From: Acinetobacter brisouii
GTDB lineage: Bacteria; Pseudomonadota; Gammaproteobacteria; Pseudomonadales; Moraxellaceae
Length of the DNA stretch: 34,693 nucleotides
Direction: 5' to 3'
NCBI RefSeq assembly: GCF_008993995.1
Contig: NZ_BKNN01000030.1
Span: 1 to 34,693, forward strand
Within the stretch, counting starts at the first letter, position 1. Each line of letters starts with the position of its first letter. Below the pieces are notes generated by a model, which saw only the letters and a program-made list of their open reading frames with translations, was not told the origin of the DNA and ran no database searches. A program made the position numbers and the translations under genes. This document shows positions 15,965 through 25,185 of the stretch, piece after piece.

Positions 15965-16723
15965 ATGCAACAACCGTTAATTATTCAAGGGGCGCTACCT
16001 GTTGAATGTGAATATCTTGCCCGTCAATTAACCCATGTCGAAAAGGAAACAGTGGGTGGCTGGGTGTTCTGGAAAGGATTTTATCAGGGCTTTCCGATCA
16101 TTATTTCTAAAACACGAATGGGTATGACCAATTCTGCTGCTGCAACAGCGATTGCGATTTTAAAATATCAGCCTTGTGCGATTATCAATCAGGGAACTTC
16201 AGGTGGGCACGATCCTGCTTTAAATGTATTTGATATCGTCTTGGGAAAGGCCGTTTGTAATATTGGCGCATTTAAAACACCAAAACGCCAACATGGAGAA
16301 GGTTCTGACAGCTTAACTTGGGTGGAAGCCTTCGATGTTTTACCTGAGGATGAAACAGATCCCGAACCGATTGCAATTCGTCATTTTCAGGCAGATGAGG
16401 GATTACTGAATGCTGCGCAGCAGGTAAAAGCGACGTATACACAAGGCAAAGTGGTTGAGGGTATTATTGGTTCTGCGGATGTTTGGAACAATGAACTGGA
16501 TCGGATAGCCTTTTTTCGAGAGACTTATGGAACAGTCACAGAAGAAATGGAAGGGGCTTCAGTTGCGCAGGTGGCAACGCAGTTTGCTGTGCCTTTTTTA
16601 GCCTTGCGAGTCGTGTCAAATAATCTAACCAATCAGCAAGGCTATGATGCTGCAACAGGGAAAGCCTGTCAGGACTTTGTTTTGAACGTGGTGATTGAAT
16701 ACTTGCAAGCTCGATCGTCTTAA
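15965..16723 (+). CDS. Nucleoside phosphorylase-family protein (MTA/SAH nucleosidase-like)
   Basis: The 252-residue product has the PNP/UDP-phosphorylase fold of MTA/SAH nucleosidases, which cleave the N-glycosidic bond of methylthioadenosine or S-adenosylhomocysteine. Seen are an N-terminal acid (E14), the glycine segment NQGTSGG (75-81), a GSADVW stretch near 169 and the ribose-binding EEMEGAS (193-199). In E. coli MTA/SAH nucleosidase the catalytic Asp follows the block RAIS; here that block reads RVVSNN (215-220), with Asn instead. Futalosine hydrolases and some relatives also carry Asn here, so the substrate is uncertain. The ATG at 15965 has GGGGGAT seven bases upstream, preferred over a GTG at 15950. 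The stop overlaps that of the DUF2062 gene. Confidence 0.75.
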   Translation: MQQPLIIQGALPVECEYLARQLTHVEKETVGGWVFWKGFYQGFPIIISKTRMGMTNSAAATAIAILKYQPCAIINQGTSGGHDPALNVFDIVLGKAVCNIGAFKTPKRQHGEGSDSLTWVEAFDVLPEDETDPEPIAIRHFQADEGLLNAAQQVKATYTQGKVVEGIIGSADVWNNELDRIAFFRETYGTVTEEMEGASVAQVATQFAVPFLALRVVSNNLTNQQGYDAATGKACQDFVLNVVIEYLQARSS

Positions 16724-17268
16724 AGCGGGCGTTGGTTTTTACGCCGATTCCAACTACGCAGCACACTCCAACGCCATAACAATTGAGTGGCAATATAGAG
16801 CACAATAGCGGTTACTAAAGCTTCAACGATTAATCCCGTCATTAAGATTTTTGCAAGACTAAAGTCAATATGCCCATGTCCAAAATTTTCAATCCAATTG
16901 ACAATCTGATGCATGACACCCATCAACATTGCTTGGTCGATCATGTGGACTTGAAAGATTTTTGTACCAATCCAAAAACCAATATATAAGATAGGAACGA
17001 GCGTAAATGGATTGCTCAGCCAAGCAAGAGCCAAGCTGACAGGTAGGTTAATTTCGAGCAACAAAACAGCTAAGATAATGAAAATACTATGAAAAGGGAT
17101 AGGAAGTAGCCCGAAAAATGTACCAATAAAAATTGCTTTACAAATCGATTTACGATTGACATACCACAGTAACGGGTTTGCCGTATGCTTGCCAAATAAT
17201 TTCATCATCTTCATGGATGAAACACGTTCAGGCGAAGGCAACCAAGACTGCAACAGTTGTTTAACCAT
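16720..17268 (-). CDS. DUF2062 inner-membrane protein
   Basis: The 182-residue protein carries the DUF2062 pattern: a polar N-terminus (about 1-42), a segment starting SICKAIFIGTFFGLLPIPFH, a second helix, then the diagnostic LAWLSNPFTLVPILYIGFWI, and a last helix near the C-terminus (about 143-168). The molecular role of the family is unknown, though members are membrane proteins, sometimes fused to glycosyltransferases. The C-terminus is strongly basic (RRKNQRP) and would lie in the cytoplasm. The stop overlaps that of the convergent nucleosidase-like gene by 4 bases, leaving no room for a terminator between them. Confidence 0.82.
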   Translation of the reverse strand: MVKQLLQSWLPSPERVSSMKMMKLFGKHTANPLLWYVNRKSICKAIFIGTFFGLLPIPFHSIFIILAVLLLEINLPVSLALAWLSNPFTLVPILYIGFWIGTKIFQVHMIDQAMLMGVMHQIVNWIENFGHGHIDFSLAKILMTGLIVEALVTAIVLYIATQLLWRWSVLRSWNRRKNQRPL

Positions 17269-17613
17269 AAATTCTCAAATTGAATTGATTTAACATCACT
17301 CAATATCTATATATTGGGTCATTTTCACTTTATGCAAACAAACTTAGCTAAAGCTTAATTGCAATCGACTTTGGTTTGATTTTGCAAAAGTCATGGAGTG
17401 AGCCAACAATTAAAATAGCATAAAATCATATCTGATTGATCATTTTGATGATTTTAGATAATCAAACTAGTCGCCAATGGTCTAATTTAATATCAATAAA
17501 ATAATAAAAATCAAAATATTGTGAAATTTATTTAAAAGTGGTTACAATTGTATTTTTGCCTTGATGGGCAAAATGCCATACTTTGAGCAGCGATCAACTT
17601 TGGAAGTCAGTGG
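17269..17613. other. A+T-rich divergent region upstream of the LysE-type gene
   Basis: 345 bases with no recognisable gene. The right end carries a promoter candidate for the exporter gene (17556-17584). The rest is low-complexity A+T sequence that should also hold the promoter for the DUF2062 gene. Confidence 0.5.
17556..17584 (+). promoter_or_regulatory. Candidate promoter of the LysE-type exporter
   Basis: TTGCCT (17556-17561) and TACTTT (17579-17584) with a 17-base spacer, 30 bases before the ATG. Confidence 0.45.
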
Positions 17614-18210
17614 ATGATGTCTTGGTTATTTCTTGGTTCGGTAATTACAATTTTATTTACGCCTGGTCCAACCAACACGTTGTTAGCATCTTCAGGTGTG
17701 CGTGTAGGTTTAAAAACATCATTAAAACTCATTCCCGCAGAAACTTTAGGATATTTGATTGCGATTACCGCATGGGGACTCATGATTGGCTTGGTTGAGC
17801 AACGTTTGCCTGTGCTACCTAAGTTATTACAACTACTCAGCGCCAGTTATATGTTGTATTTGGCAATAAAACTCTGGAAAACAGCCAAGCAAGATCTGAA
17901 TATGCAGCAAAGCTTAATTTCACCACGTGAGCTCTTGGTTGCAACCTTATTTAACCCCAAAGGTTTAGTATTTGCATCGGTCATTTTCCCAAAAGCCGCA
18001 TGGCATTATATTTCAGTTTATTTGAGTCATATGAGCCTGTTTTTGTTATTGCTAGCACCGATTGCATTATGCTGGATTATGCTCGGAACGTATTTAACTA
18101 AAAATAAAATTTCATGGTTGAATCCATGTAACTTACAACGAACCGCTTCTGTGATGTTGATGTCCTTTTCAATCCCACTCAGCTATTCTGCATTGATTCG
18201 TCTATATTGA
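17614..18210 (+). CDS. LysE/RhtB-family amino acid exporter
   Basis: The 198-residue inner-membrane protein belongs to the LysE/RhtB superfamily, which exports amino acids or related metabolites by proton exchange. The family signature ILFTPGPTNTLLASSGVRVG is at about 13-32, and the central ATLFNPKGLVFASVIFPKA block follows at about 109-127. Some six hydrophobic segments are seen. The substrate cannot be read from the sequence. TGGAAG lies about 8 bases before the first ATG; a second ATG follows directly at 17617. Length is at the short end of the family (about 200-210). dcd follows 74 bases later in the same direction with no terminator between, so some co-transcription is possible. Confidence 0.86.
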   Translation: MMSWLFLGSVITILFTPGPTNTLLASSGVRVGLKTSLKLIPAETLGYLIAITAWGLMIGLVEQRLPVLPKLLQLLSASYMLYLAIKLWKTAKQDLNMQQSLISPRELLVATLFNPKGLVFASVIFPKAAWHYISVYLSHMSLFLLLLAPIALCWIMLGTYLTKNKISWLNPCNLQRTASVMLMSFSIPLSYSALIRLY

Positions 18211-18284
18211 TCATGGTCAAAAAGCTCAATTTCAGTTAAAGTACAACCCAATTAAAGATTGATTTGTGATTTTGGAATAGCTAC

Positions 18285-18854
18285 ATGGCCATTAAGTCTG
18301 ATCGTTGGATTCGCGAAATGAGTGAGCAACACGGTATGATTGAACCGTTTGCACCGAATCAGGTTCGCTATAATGAACAGGGTGAGAAACTGATTTCTTA
18401 CGGTGTTTCTAGTTATGGTTATGATGTTCGCTGTGCACGCGAATTTAAAGTCTTTACCAATGTACACTCTGCAATTGTTGATCCTAAAAACTTTGATGAC
18501 AAAAGTTTTATCGATATTGAATCTGATGTTTGTATCATTCCGCCAAACTCTTTTGCATTGGCACGTACAGTGGAGTATTTCCGTATTCCACGTAATGTAT
18601 TGACCGTCTGTCTAGGTAAATCAACCTATGCACGCTGCGGTATTATTGTGAATGTGACACCGCTTGAACCTGAATGGGAAGGGCACGTGACTTTGGAATT
18701 TTCAAACACCACTAATTTACCAGCACGTATTTATGCAGGTGAAGGTGTTGCGCAAATGCTGTTCTTTGAATCAGATGAAGTTTGTGAAACTTCTTATAAA
18801 GATCGTGGTGGTAAATACCAAGGTCAGCAAGGTGTAACATTGCCGAAGGCTTAA
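18285..18854 (+). CDS. dcd: dCTP deaminase
   Basis: Dcd deaminates dCTP to dUTP, the main source of dUMP for thymidylate synthesis in this type of bacterium. The 189-residue product matches the trimeric dUTPase-like family: [11 protein letters not shown] (43-53), the triphosphate-binding GKSTYAR (111-117, with S113 and R117) and the catalytic glutamate E138 in [10 protein letters not shown]. The ATG at 18285 gives the usual length. The upstream region has only a weak ribosome site (GGAATAG). It is followed by a perfect bidirectional terminator shared with proS. Confidence 0.96.
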   Translation: MAIKSDRWIREMSEQHGMIEPFAPNQVRYNEQGEKLISYGVSSYGYDVRCAREFKVFTNVHSAIVDPKNFDDKSFIDIESDVCIIPPNSFALARTVEYFRIPRNVLTVCLGKSTYARCGIIVNVTPLEPEWEGHVTLEFSNTTNLPARIYAGEGVAQMLFFESDEVCETSYKDRGGKYQGQQGVTLPKA

Positions 18855-18878
18855 TCACGCGCACGAACAGTCGAATAT

Positions 18879-18908
18879 AAAAAATCCCGCAAATTTGCGG
18901 GATTTTTT
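18879..18908. terminator. Bidirectional terminator between dcd and proS
   Basis: A perfect 30-base palindrome: AAAAAATCCCGCAAA (18879-18893) and TTTGCGGGATTTTTT (18894-18908), with T tracts for both directions. Confidence 0.9.
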
Positions 18909-18919
18909 ATGCGGTCAAA

Positions 18920-20635
18920 TTAGCCTTTGAGTTTTGCAAGAAGTTCATCTTTGCTGATATTGACGGATTCAGCATCGCGACGACCTTTATATTCAAAAGT
19001 GCCTGCTTCAAGACCTTTTTCACCAATCACAATACGATGTGGAATACCCATTAACTCAAGGTCAGAGAATTTTACACCTGGGCGTTCATTACGATCATCT
19101 AGCAATACATCAAAACCTTGCGCTTGTAATTCTGCATAAAGTGCTTCAGCGGCTTCTAAAGTGCGCGGTGATTTGTGTGCATTCATTGGTACGATTGCCA
19201 CTTCAAATGGTGCAATCGCTGATGGCCAAATAATCCCTTTGTCATCGTAGTTTTGCTCGATTGCAGAAGCCACTACACGAGTCACCCCAATGCCGTAACA
19301 GCCCATAGTCACAGTGAGAGGTTTACCATCTTCACCTAGAACTTTACAGCCTAAGGCTTCAGAGTATTTTTGACCTAACTGGAAGATGTGACCGACTTCA
19401 ATACCGCGTTTGATTTGTAGAACGCCTTGACCATCTGGAGATGGATCGCCGTCAACGACATTACGTAGATCATAGACTTCACTGATTTGCGCATCACGTT
19501 CCCAGTTTACGCCAGTCGCATGGTGATCAACTTGGTTTGCGCCTGCAACAAAGTCAGATAAGACAGATGCAGCGCGGTCAACAATAACGGTTAAGCCTTT
19601 TTCAACTAAGCCTTGTGGGCCTGTGAAACCCGCAGTTAAACCATATTGCTGTAATTGAGCTTCAGTGGCAAACGTCAGTGGAGCTGCAATTTGTGGATGC
19701 TTTTCAGCTTTAATTTCATTGAGTTCATGATCGCCACGAAGGAATAATGCAACGACAGGAACATTGCCATCTTCTTGTGCAACACCTTGAACCAAAAGTG
19801 CTTTCACAGAGTCTTTAGGATCAGATTTTAAGAATGCGCAAACATCAGCAATGGTTTTTGTATTCGGTGTTTCTACAACTTGGAGTTCTTGAGCAGGTGC
19901 TTGGCGTTCACCGACTAAAACAGCTTCCGCTTTTTCAACATTGGCTGCGTAATCAGATTCAGTTGAGAATACGATATCGTCTTCACCACTGTCTGCAAGT
20001 ACGTGGAATTCGTGAGAACCCGAGCCACCGATTGAACCTGTGTCGGCTTGTACTGGGCGGAAATTCAAACCTAAGCGTGTGAAGATACGACAATAAGTGT
20101 CGTACATCACATCATACGTTTCTTGAAGAGAGGCTTGATCCACATGGAATGAATATGCATCTTTCATAATAAATTCACGTGAACGCATGACCCCAAAACG
20201 TGGGCGAATTTCATCACGGAATTTGGTTTGAATTTGATAGAAGTTGATCGGGAGTTGCTTATAACTTTTGAGTTCATTACGCGCTAGATCAGTAATCACT
20301 TCTTCATGCGTTGGGCCAAGCACAAACGGATTGTCATGGCGGTCTTTAAAACGTAGAAGTTCAGGGCCGTATTGCACATAACGACCAGACTCTTCCCATA
20401 GGCTTGCGGGTTGAGTCACAGGCATAAACACTTCTAAAGAACCAGAGCGATTCATTTCTTCACGAACAATCGCTTCAACTTTATTTAGCACACGTTTACC
20501 CATGGGCAACCAAGTGTATAAACCTGATGCCAATTTACGAATCATGCCTGCTCGAAGCATAAGTTGGTGCGAAATAACTTCCGCATCGTTTGGGGTTTCT
20601 CTTAACGTTGCAAATAAAAAGCGACTCGCGCGCAT
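18920..20635 (-). CDS. proS: Prolyl-tRNA synthetase (bacterial type with editing domain)
   Basis: ProS charges tRNA-Pro. The 571-residue protein has the bacterial arrangement: class-II core with [15 protein letters not shown] (about 107-121), motif 2 around [21 protein letters not shown], an inserted YbaK-like editing domain (about 225-405) that hydrolyses Ala-tRNA-Pro, motif 3 around [13 protein letters not shown], and a C-terminal anticodon-binding domain ending in [10 protein letters not shown]. The length is standard (E. coli 572). The ATG at 20635 follows a TATAAT on the minus strand at 20669-20674 and an AGGA-like ribosome site. It is monocistronic. Confidence 0.96.
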   Translation of the reverse strand: MRASRFLFATLRETPNDAEVISHQLMLRAGMIRKLASGLYTWLPMGKRVLNKVEAIVREEMNRSGSLEVFMPVTQPASLWEESGRYVQYGPELLRFKDRHDNPFVLGPTHEEVITDLARNELKSYKQLPINFYQIQTKFRDEIRPRFGVMRSREFIMKDAYSFHVDQASLQETYDVMYDTYCRIFTRLGLNFRPVQADTGSIGGSGSHEFHVLADSGEDDIVFSTESDYAANVEKAEAVLVGERQAPAQELQVVETPNTKTIADVCAFLKSDPKDSVKALLVQGVAQEDGNVPVVALFLRGDHELNEIKAEKHPQIAAPLTFATEAQLQQYGLTAGFTGPQGLVEKGLTVIVDRAASVLSDFVAGANQVDHHATGVNWERDAQISEVYDLRNVVDGDPSPDGQGVLQIKRGIEVGHIFQLGQKYSEALGCKVLGEDGKPLTVTMGCYGIGVTRVVASAIEQNYDDKGIIWPSAIAPFEVAIVPMNAHKSPRTLEAAEALYAELQAQGFDVLLDDRNERPGVKFSDLELMGIPHRIVIGEKGLEAGTFEYKGRRDAESVNISKDELLAKLKG

Positions 20636-20668
20636 GGAGGTTGTCCTAGTACTTTAAAAGTTGAAAAA

Positions 20669-20674
20669 ATTATA
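20669..20674 (-). promoter_or_regulatory. Candidate -10 box of proS
   Basis: A perfect TATAAT on the minus strand 34 bases before the proS ATG. The -35 region is poorly conserved. Confidence 0.4.
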
Positions 20675-20739
20675 CGATAAAAACACTGCAAAAAATTGAA
20701 GCATTTTGGCTGCAAAATTATGACATGGATTGTGCTGAA

Positions 20740-21357
20740 TTATTCCATTAATTTAAGACGGGAAATGATTCGATCATATTTTAACTGTGTTTCGCGATAA
20801 TTATTCTGTAAGGATAAAATACTGGCTTTACCATTGTTAATGTTCAGATCATTTTGCTTGAGCTGATTTTTTAAAGTAGGAGGGACAGACTTGCCTTGTC
20901 GGACATATTCTTGTTCTTGGCGACGTAAGTTGAGTTGATCAGTGTAAATATCCTTGACACGTTGTTGTTGAATGCCAATTTGGATCTTAATTGCTTTTAG
21001 TGAAGCCTGTTTTTTGAGTTCTGCTGTGCGGCTTGAGGTATAAGCTTGTTTTAATAGTTGATCAGTTTCGCGCTGTTTGGATTGCGTTGTATGGGATTGA
21101 GCACTTTGTTGGGCTCTTTCTGAACTGAATGCAGGGACATGGCGTAAGACTTGCATTCGACGGCCGAGGACATCATATCCTCTACGAATGTGTGCGGGTG
21201 AAACAGATGAGCTAATGGTTGCTACACCATTGTTGTCATAATAGCGATACCAAGCAGGCATTTGTGTTGCATTGTCAGCGAAGCTAATTGGAGAAGTAAT
21301 AAAGAATATAAAAAGACAGGTGATTATTTTGATCAACTTTCGCTGTTTAAAATTCAT
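20740..21357 (-). CDS. Periplasmic DUF4124-type protein with coiled-coil tail
   Basis: The 205-residue product starts with a signal peptide (MNFKQRKLIKIITCLF, hydrophobic core, cleavage near SFA-DN, about residue 28). A DUF4124-like segment follows, WYRYYDNNGVATISSSVSPA (about 36-55), with the usual pattern of an aromatic strand and a short turn. From about 85 to the end it is polar, Gln/Lys/Arg-rich and predicted coiled coil (repeated LKKQ, LRRQEQEY, LKNQLKQND). No catalytic motif is seen. The ATG at 21357 has GGAG seven bases upstream, better than an ATG at 21399. It may bind the envelope or peptidoglycan, but this is not shown. Confidence 0.7.
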   Translation of the reverse strand: MNFKQRKLIKIITCLFIFFITSPISFADNATQMPAWYRYYDNNGVATISSSVSPAHIRRGYDVLGRRMQVLRHVPAFSSERAQQSAQSHTTQSKQRETDQLLKQAYTSSRTAELKKQASLKAIKIQIGIQQQRVKDIYTDQLNLRRQEQEYVRQGKSVPPTLKNQLKQNDLNINNGKASILSLQNNYRETQLKYDRIISRLKLME

Positions 21358-21543
21358 ATTTGCTCCAAACGTTGAAAAAATAATCAGATTTTTTATCAAT
21401 TCAGCTCATATTATCCGCTAAGCATTTTACTCGACTCAAGACTAATTTAAGTTTTTCATGAAAAAAAAGTAAACTATTTCGCTAAAAATTAATACTTTGT
21501 TAATTAGGTCAATAAAAATGGGCAAAGTAGCAGAAAAGCTTCG

Positions 21544-21572
21544 TTGAAAAAGCAATAAAATAGATGTTTAAT
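21544..21572 (+). promoter_or_regulatory. Candidate promoter of the pil-chp operon
   Basis: TTGAAA (21544-21549) and TTTAAT (21567-21572), 17-base spacer, about 70 bases before the pilG ATG, in the 287-base spacer between the DUF4124 gene and pilG. Confidence 0.5.
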
Positions 21573-21644
21573 ATCTGTAAATAACTGTGAAAAACCCATC
21601 TAAATACTGCGATTTTCATTGTTTCAATGGGAAGGGATCATTAA

Positions 21645-22028
21645 ATGCAAGAAGATAACCCAAAAAATTTAAAAGTTATGGTAATTGATGATTCAAAAAC
21701 CATTCGTCGTACAGCTGAAACACTTTTACAACGTGAAGGATATGATGTTGTGACTGCGGTAGATGGATTTGAAGCATTATCAAAAATTGCTGAAACGAAT
21801 CCAGATATTATATTTGTCGATATCATGATGCCACGTCTAGATGGTTATCAAACCTGTGCTTTAATCAAAAATTCACAACAATATCAGAATATTCCAATTA
21901 TCATGCTATCGAGTAAAGATAGCTTGTTTGATCAGGCAAAAGGTCGTATTGTTGGGTCAGATCAATATCTGACTAAACCATTTAGTAAAGATGAATTGAT
22001 TGATGCAATTCGTACACACGTTGCATAA
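21645..22028 (+). CDS. pilG: Twitching motility response regulator PilG
   Basis: PilG is a single-domain CheY-like regulator of the type IV pilus chemosensory (Pil-Chp) system, phosphorylated by ChpA. In P. aeruginosa it promotes pilus extension through PilB and FimL/cAMP signalling. The 127-residue product has the receiver residues D15/D16, phospho-acceptor D59 (IIFVDIMMP), S90 and K111 (LTKPF). No output domain is present. It is first in the operon; an AAGGGA ribosome site lies about 9 bases before the ATG. It is 22 bases from pilH. Confidence 0.94.
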   Translation: MQEDNPKNLKVMVIDDSKTIRRTAETLLQREGYDVVTAVDGFEALSKIAETNPDIIFVDIMMPRLDGYQTCALIKNSQQYQNIPIIMLSSKDSLFDQAKGRIVGSDQYLTKPFSKDELIDAIRTHVA

Positions 22029-22050
22029 GTGTTTTTGGGAAAATTAAAGA

Positions 22051-22419
22051 ATGGCACGTATTTTAATCGTAGATGACTCTCCTACAGAAACTTTTCGTTT
22101 TAAAGAGATCCTCACTAAACATGGCTATGAAGTGCTTGATGCAAGCAATGGTGCAGATGGAGTAACACTTGCTGAATCTGCACTCCCTGATCTGATTCTC
22201 ATGGATGTTGTAATGCCGGGAGTGAATGGTTTTCAGGCAACTCGTCAAATTACACGAGGGGAAAAAACCAAACATATCCCAATTATTATTGTAAGTACAA
22301 AAGATCAGGCGACTGACCGTGTTTGGGGAAAACGTCAAGGTGCGCGCGATTATTTAACAAAACCTGTGGAAGAACAAGCATTAATTGATGTGATCAAACA
22401 GTATCTTAATGCAGGATAG
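22051..22419 (+). CDS. pilH: Twitching motility response regulator PilH
   Basis: PilH is the second stand-alone CheY-like regulator, thought to favour pilus retraction via PilT or to drain phosphate from ChpA. The 122-residue protein has D8/D9 in ILIVDDSP, phospho-acceptor D52 (LILMDVVMPG) and K104 in LTKPV. The segment DQATDRVWGKRQGARDY is typical of PilH. It is separated by only 3 bases from pilI, which suggests translational coupling. Confidence 0.93.
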   Translation: MARILIVDDSPTETFRFKEILTKHGYEVLDASNGADGVTLAESALPDLILMDVVMPGVNGFQATRQITRGEKTKHIPIIIVSTKDQATDRVWGKRQGARDYLTKPVEEQALIDVIKQYLNAG

Positions 22420-22422
22420 GCT

Positions 22423-22950
22423 ATGGCAGCAAACGGTTTTATCGAATTACTTCGCTTAGCAAAACGAGGAAATAAGAACTATACCTCAAGCGAAAATGAA
22501 GTAAATCGATGGTCAGGCATTGCGTTTGAAATCTTGGGGCAATATTTCGTTGCTCCACTCGGTGAAGTATCCGAAGTTATTTATTATCCACATTATACCA
22601 CTATCCCGAATAGCCAGTCATGGCTAAAGGGATTGGCAAATATTCGTGGTCGACTTCTATCGATTACTGATTTACCTGAATACTTTTCGGGTGAAGAAAG
22701 TCGTAATCCAAGCCAACAAAAAGTACTATGTATTAGTCATCAAGATCAATATTTAGGATTGGCCGTAGATCAAGTACTTGGTATTCAGCACTTTAACAAA
22801 AGAAGCTTCTTTTCGAGTAATCGATCTTTAGATCAACGACTACAAAAATACTGCCAAGGCTATTTTAGCCAGCATCAACGAGATTGGAACGTTTTCTTAT
22901 TCAGCCGTATGCTGAAAGATACCGAATATATGAATGCCGCGATCAAGTAA
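22423..22950 (+). CDS. pilI: CheW-like adaptor PilI
   Basis: PilI couples the receptor PilJ to the kinase ChpA. The 175-residue protein is a single CheW domain (about 35-160), with IAFEILGQYFVAPLGEVSEV at the first subdomain, WLKGLANIRGRLLSITDLPEYF (the adaptor hallmark of N-I-R-G and D-L), and a second block QYLGLAVDQVLGIQ. It overlaps no other gene. It is followed by a 46-base gap and then pilJ. Confidence 0.92.
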   Translation: MAANGFIELLRLAKRGNKNYTSSENEVNRWSGIAFEILGQYFVAPLGEVSEVIYYPHYTTIPNSQSWLKGLANIRGRLLSITDLPEYFSGEESRNPSQQKVLCISHQDQYLGLAVDQVLGIQHFNKRSFFSSNRSLDQRLQKYCQGYFSQHQRDWNVFLFSRMLKDTEYMNAAIK

Positions 22951-22996
22951 TAAATGATTACATCGCCTAAATATTGCGATTCTGGGGAGAAGCTGG

Positions 22997-25066
22997 ATGG
23001 GCTTTTTTGATAAATTAAAGGGTGCAACAGACCAAGTCAGTACAACAAATAGTGACGGTTTCGTTAGTAAAATTAGAAAAACGCTAGATGCAACATCGGA
23101 AACCTTTGGTGACCGTGATCGCGCAAAACCATTTATTCAAATGGGTTTGGTTTGTGCAGTTGTGTCTTTTGTACTCCTGTTGGTTTTGGCATACAGTGTG
23201 CCACGTAACAAAACCTTGACGGAAAGTCTAGGTGATTTACGTTTGCTATCTCAGATGATTTCCCGTCAAACAACTGAAGCAACGGCTTCAGGCTCAGATG
23301 AATCGATTAAAAAATTAAAAACACTACAGCAGCAATTTAATGCCAGTTTAGCAAACCTTAAAACAGTGCATAGTGGTGCTGATAATTTGAAAAAGGTTGA
23401 TGATGAATGGGCGAAAACCTCTAAGAATATTGATACCATTGTTCAAAATGAGAAAATTTTGAACCAGTTATATGATACGAACGTTGCGATTAGTCAGGTC
23501 ATTCCTGGTATGCAGGCTGAATATAACTCCGTTGTAGATCAAATGGTTCGTAGTAATATGCCTGCAGGTCAAGTAATTATTGCTAAAAACCAAGTCTTTA
23601 TTGCAGAACGTATTTTACGTTCGATTGATGAGATTTTATCAGTTTCAGATACTGCAAAAGAATCGGCAAATGACTTTAAAACAGATGCTGATACGTTTGG
23701 TAAATATTTGAATGCACAGCTCAATGGTAGTGCTGAATTAGGTGTTGCTCGTATTGAAGATCCAGATTTACGTGATCAGTTAACTGAAATTCAAGCTGAA
23801 TATGACCAAGTTATTAAGACAGGTGCAGCAGTTCTTTATAATAACTCTGCAAAAGTTGCGGCTGTACAAAAAGCTGCAGCACAAATTTTTAACCAGTCAG
23901 GTGAGCTTTTAGCAGCATTAAACAAGCTCTCTAGTACAGCAACAGCAACTATTTATTTTGCATTCCTGTTAATTGTCAGCTTTGTTGGCTTCTTGTATTG
24001 TGCATATCGCTTATTAAGCCTCCGTGGTCAAGCTGATAAAGCACGTATGGAAAGCTTACAAGAAGAATACGACCGTAACCAAAACGCGATTTTACGTTTA
24101 CTGGATGAAATTGCAGACTTGGCGGATGGTGACTTACGTAGTTACGCAACGGTATCTGAAGACTTCACAGGGGCAATCGCCGACTCCATTAACTTTGCGA
24201 TCGACCAGTTACGTGACTTGGTATCTCGAATTAATGATACATCTCAAGAAGTTGCACGTTACTCACAAGATACTCAACATATTACTAACCAGTTGGCAGA
24301 AGCATCTGAGCATCAGGCACAAGAGATTGCAGGTGCATCTGCAGCGATTAACGAAATGGCATTGTCAATTGACCAAGTATCTGCCAACGCAACAGAGTCA
24401 GCGGGTGTAGCACAGCGTTCGGTTGTTATTGCTGCCAATGGTGCTGATGTCGTACATCGTTCAATCGAAGGTATGGACAATATTCGCGAACAGATTCAGG
24501 AAACATCAAAACGTATTAAACGTTTGGGTGAATCTTCACAAGAGATTGGTAACATCGTCTCGTTAATTAACGATATTGCCGACCAAACAAACATCTTGGC
24601 ATTGAACGCAGCAATTCAGGCATCTATGGCGGGTGAGGCAGGTCGTGGTTTCGCGGTTGTTGCCGACGAAGTACAGCGTCTTGCGGAACGTTCTGCATCT
24701 GCAACTAAACAGATTGAAAACCTTGTAAAAACCATTCAGGCCGATACGAACGAAGCCGTTATCTCGATGGAACATACCACTGCCGAGGTTGTACGTGGTG
24801 CGAACTTGGCTAAGGATGCGGGTGTTGCCTTGGATGAAATTCAAAACGTATCGAGAGCATTGGCACAGTTGATTGATAACATTTCTAATACTGCTCAGTT
24901 ACAGTCTGCATCTGCAAGTCATATTGCAAATACGATGAGCGTTGTACAAGATATTACATCACAGACAACGACAGCAACCTTCGATACAGCGCGATCAGTC
25001 TCTGAATTGGCAAATATGGCGGAATCACTTCGTGAATCTGTAACTGACTTTAAGTTGCCAGAATAA
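22997..25066 (+). CDS. pilJ: Methyl-accepting chemotaxis protein PilJ
   Basis: PilJ is the receptor of the Pil-Chp system, a pole-localised inner-membrane protein believed to sense pilus retraction and surface contact. The 689-residue protein has a cytoplasmic N-terminus (about 1-46), TM1 (about 48-68), a helical periplasmic sensor domain (about 70-314), TM2 (about 317-338), HAMP, and a long signalling coiled coil (about 400-685). Its tip is [20 protein letters not shown], followed by [20 protein letters not shown]. The tip has Q-A-S-M in place of the usual E-A-A-R, which is typical of PilJ. No C-terminal pentapeptide for a methyltransferase is present. The ATG follows GGGGAG. Confidence 0.94.
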   Translation: MGFFDKLKGATDQVSTTNSDGFVSKIRKTLDATSETFGDRDRAKPFIQMGLVCAVVSFVLLLVLAYSVPRNKTLTESLGDLRLLSQMISRQTTEATASGSDESIKKLKTLQQQFNASLANLKTVHSGADNLKKVDDEWAKTSKNIDTIVQNEKILNQLYDTNVAISQVIPGMQAEYNSVVDQMVRSNMPAGQVIIAKNQVFIAERILRSIDEILSVSDTAKESANDFKTDADTFGKYLNAQLNGSAELGVARIEDPDLRDQLTEIQAEYDQVIKTGAAVLYNNSAKVAAVQKAAAQIFNQSGELLAALNKLSSTATATIYFAFLLIVSFVGFLYCAYRLLSLRGQADKARMESLQEEYDRNQNAILRLLDEIADLADGDLRSYATVSEDFTGAIADSINFAIDQLRDLVSRINDTSQEVARYSQDTQHITNQLAEASEHQAQEIAGASAAINEMALSIDQVSANATESAGVAQRSVVIAANGADVVHRSIEGMDNIREQIQETSKRIKRLGESSQEIGNIVSLINDIADQTNILALNAAIQASMAGEAGRGFAVVADEVQRLAERSASATKQIENLVKTIQADTNEAVISMEHTTAEVVRGANLAKDAGVALDEIQNVSRALAQLIDNISNTAQLQSASASHIANTMSVVQDITSQTTTATFDTARSVSELANMAESLRESVTDFKLPE

Positions 25067-25080
25067 CTTAGATCTGTCGA

Positions 25081-25144
25081 AAGAGCTTTTTATTCTAGAA
25101 TGAAAAGCTCTTGGAGCAACCGCAGTAGCTAGATTGTTCTAGCT
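25081..25144 (+). other. Two consecutive hairpins in the pilJ-chpA gap
   Basis: AAGAGCTTTT (25081-25090) pairs with AAAAGCTCTT (25103-25112), with an inner ATTC/GAAT. AGCTAGA (25127-25133) pairs with TCTAGCT (25138-25144). Neither has a T tract. The 119-base gap is the longest in the operon. The hairpins may protect or process the mRNA and lower chpA expression relative to pilJ. Confidence 0.5.
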
Positions 25145-25185
25145 TGCGCTCAACAATATCAAGCTAAACAGAAGAAGTTTGAGCG

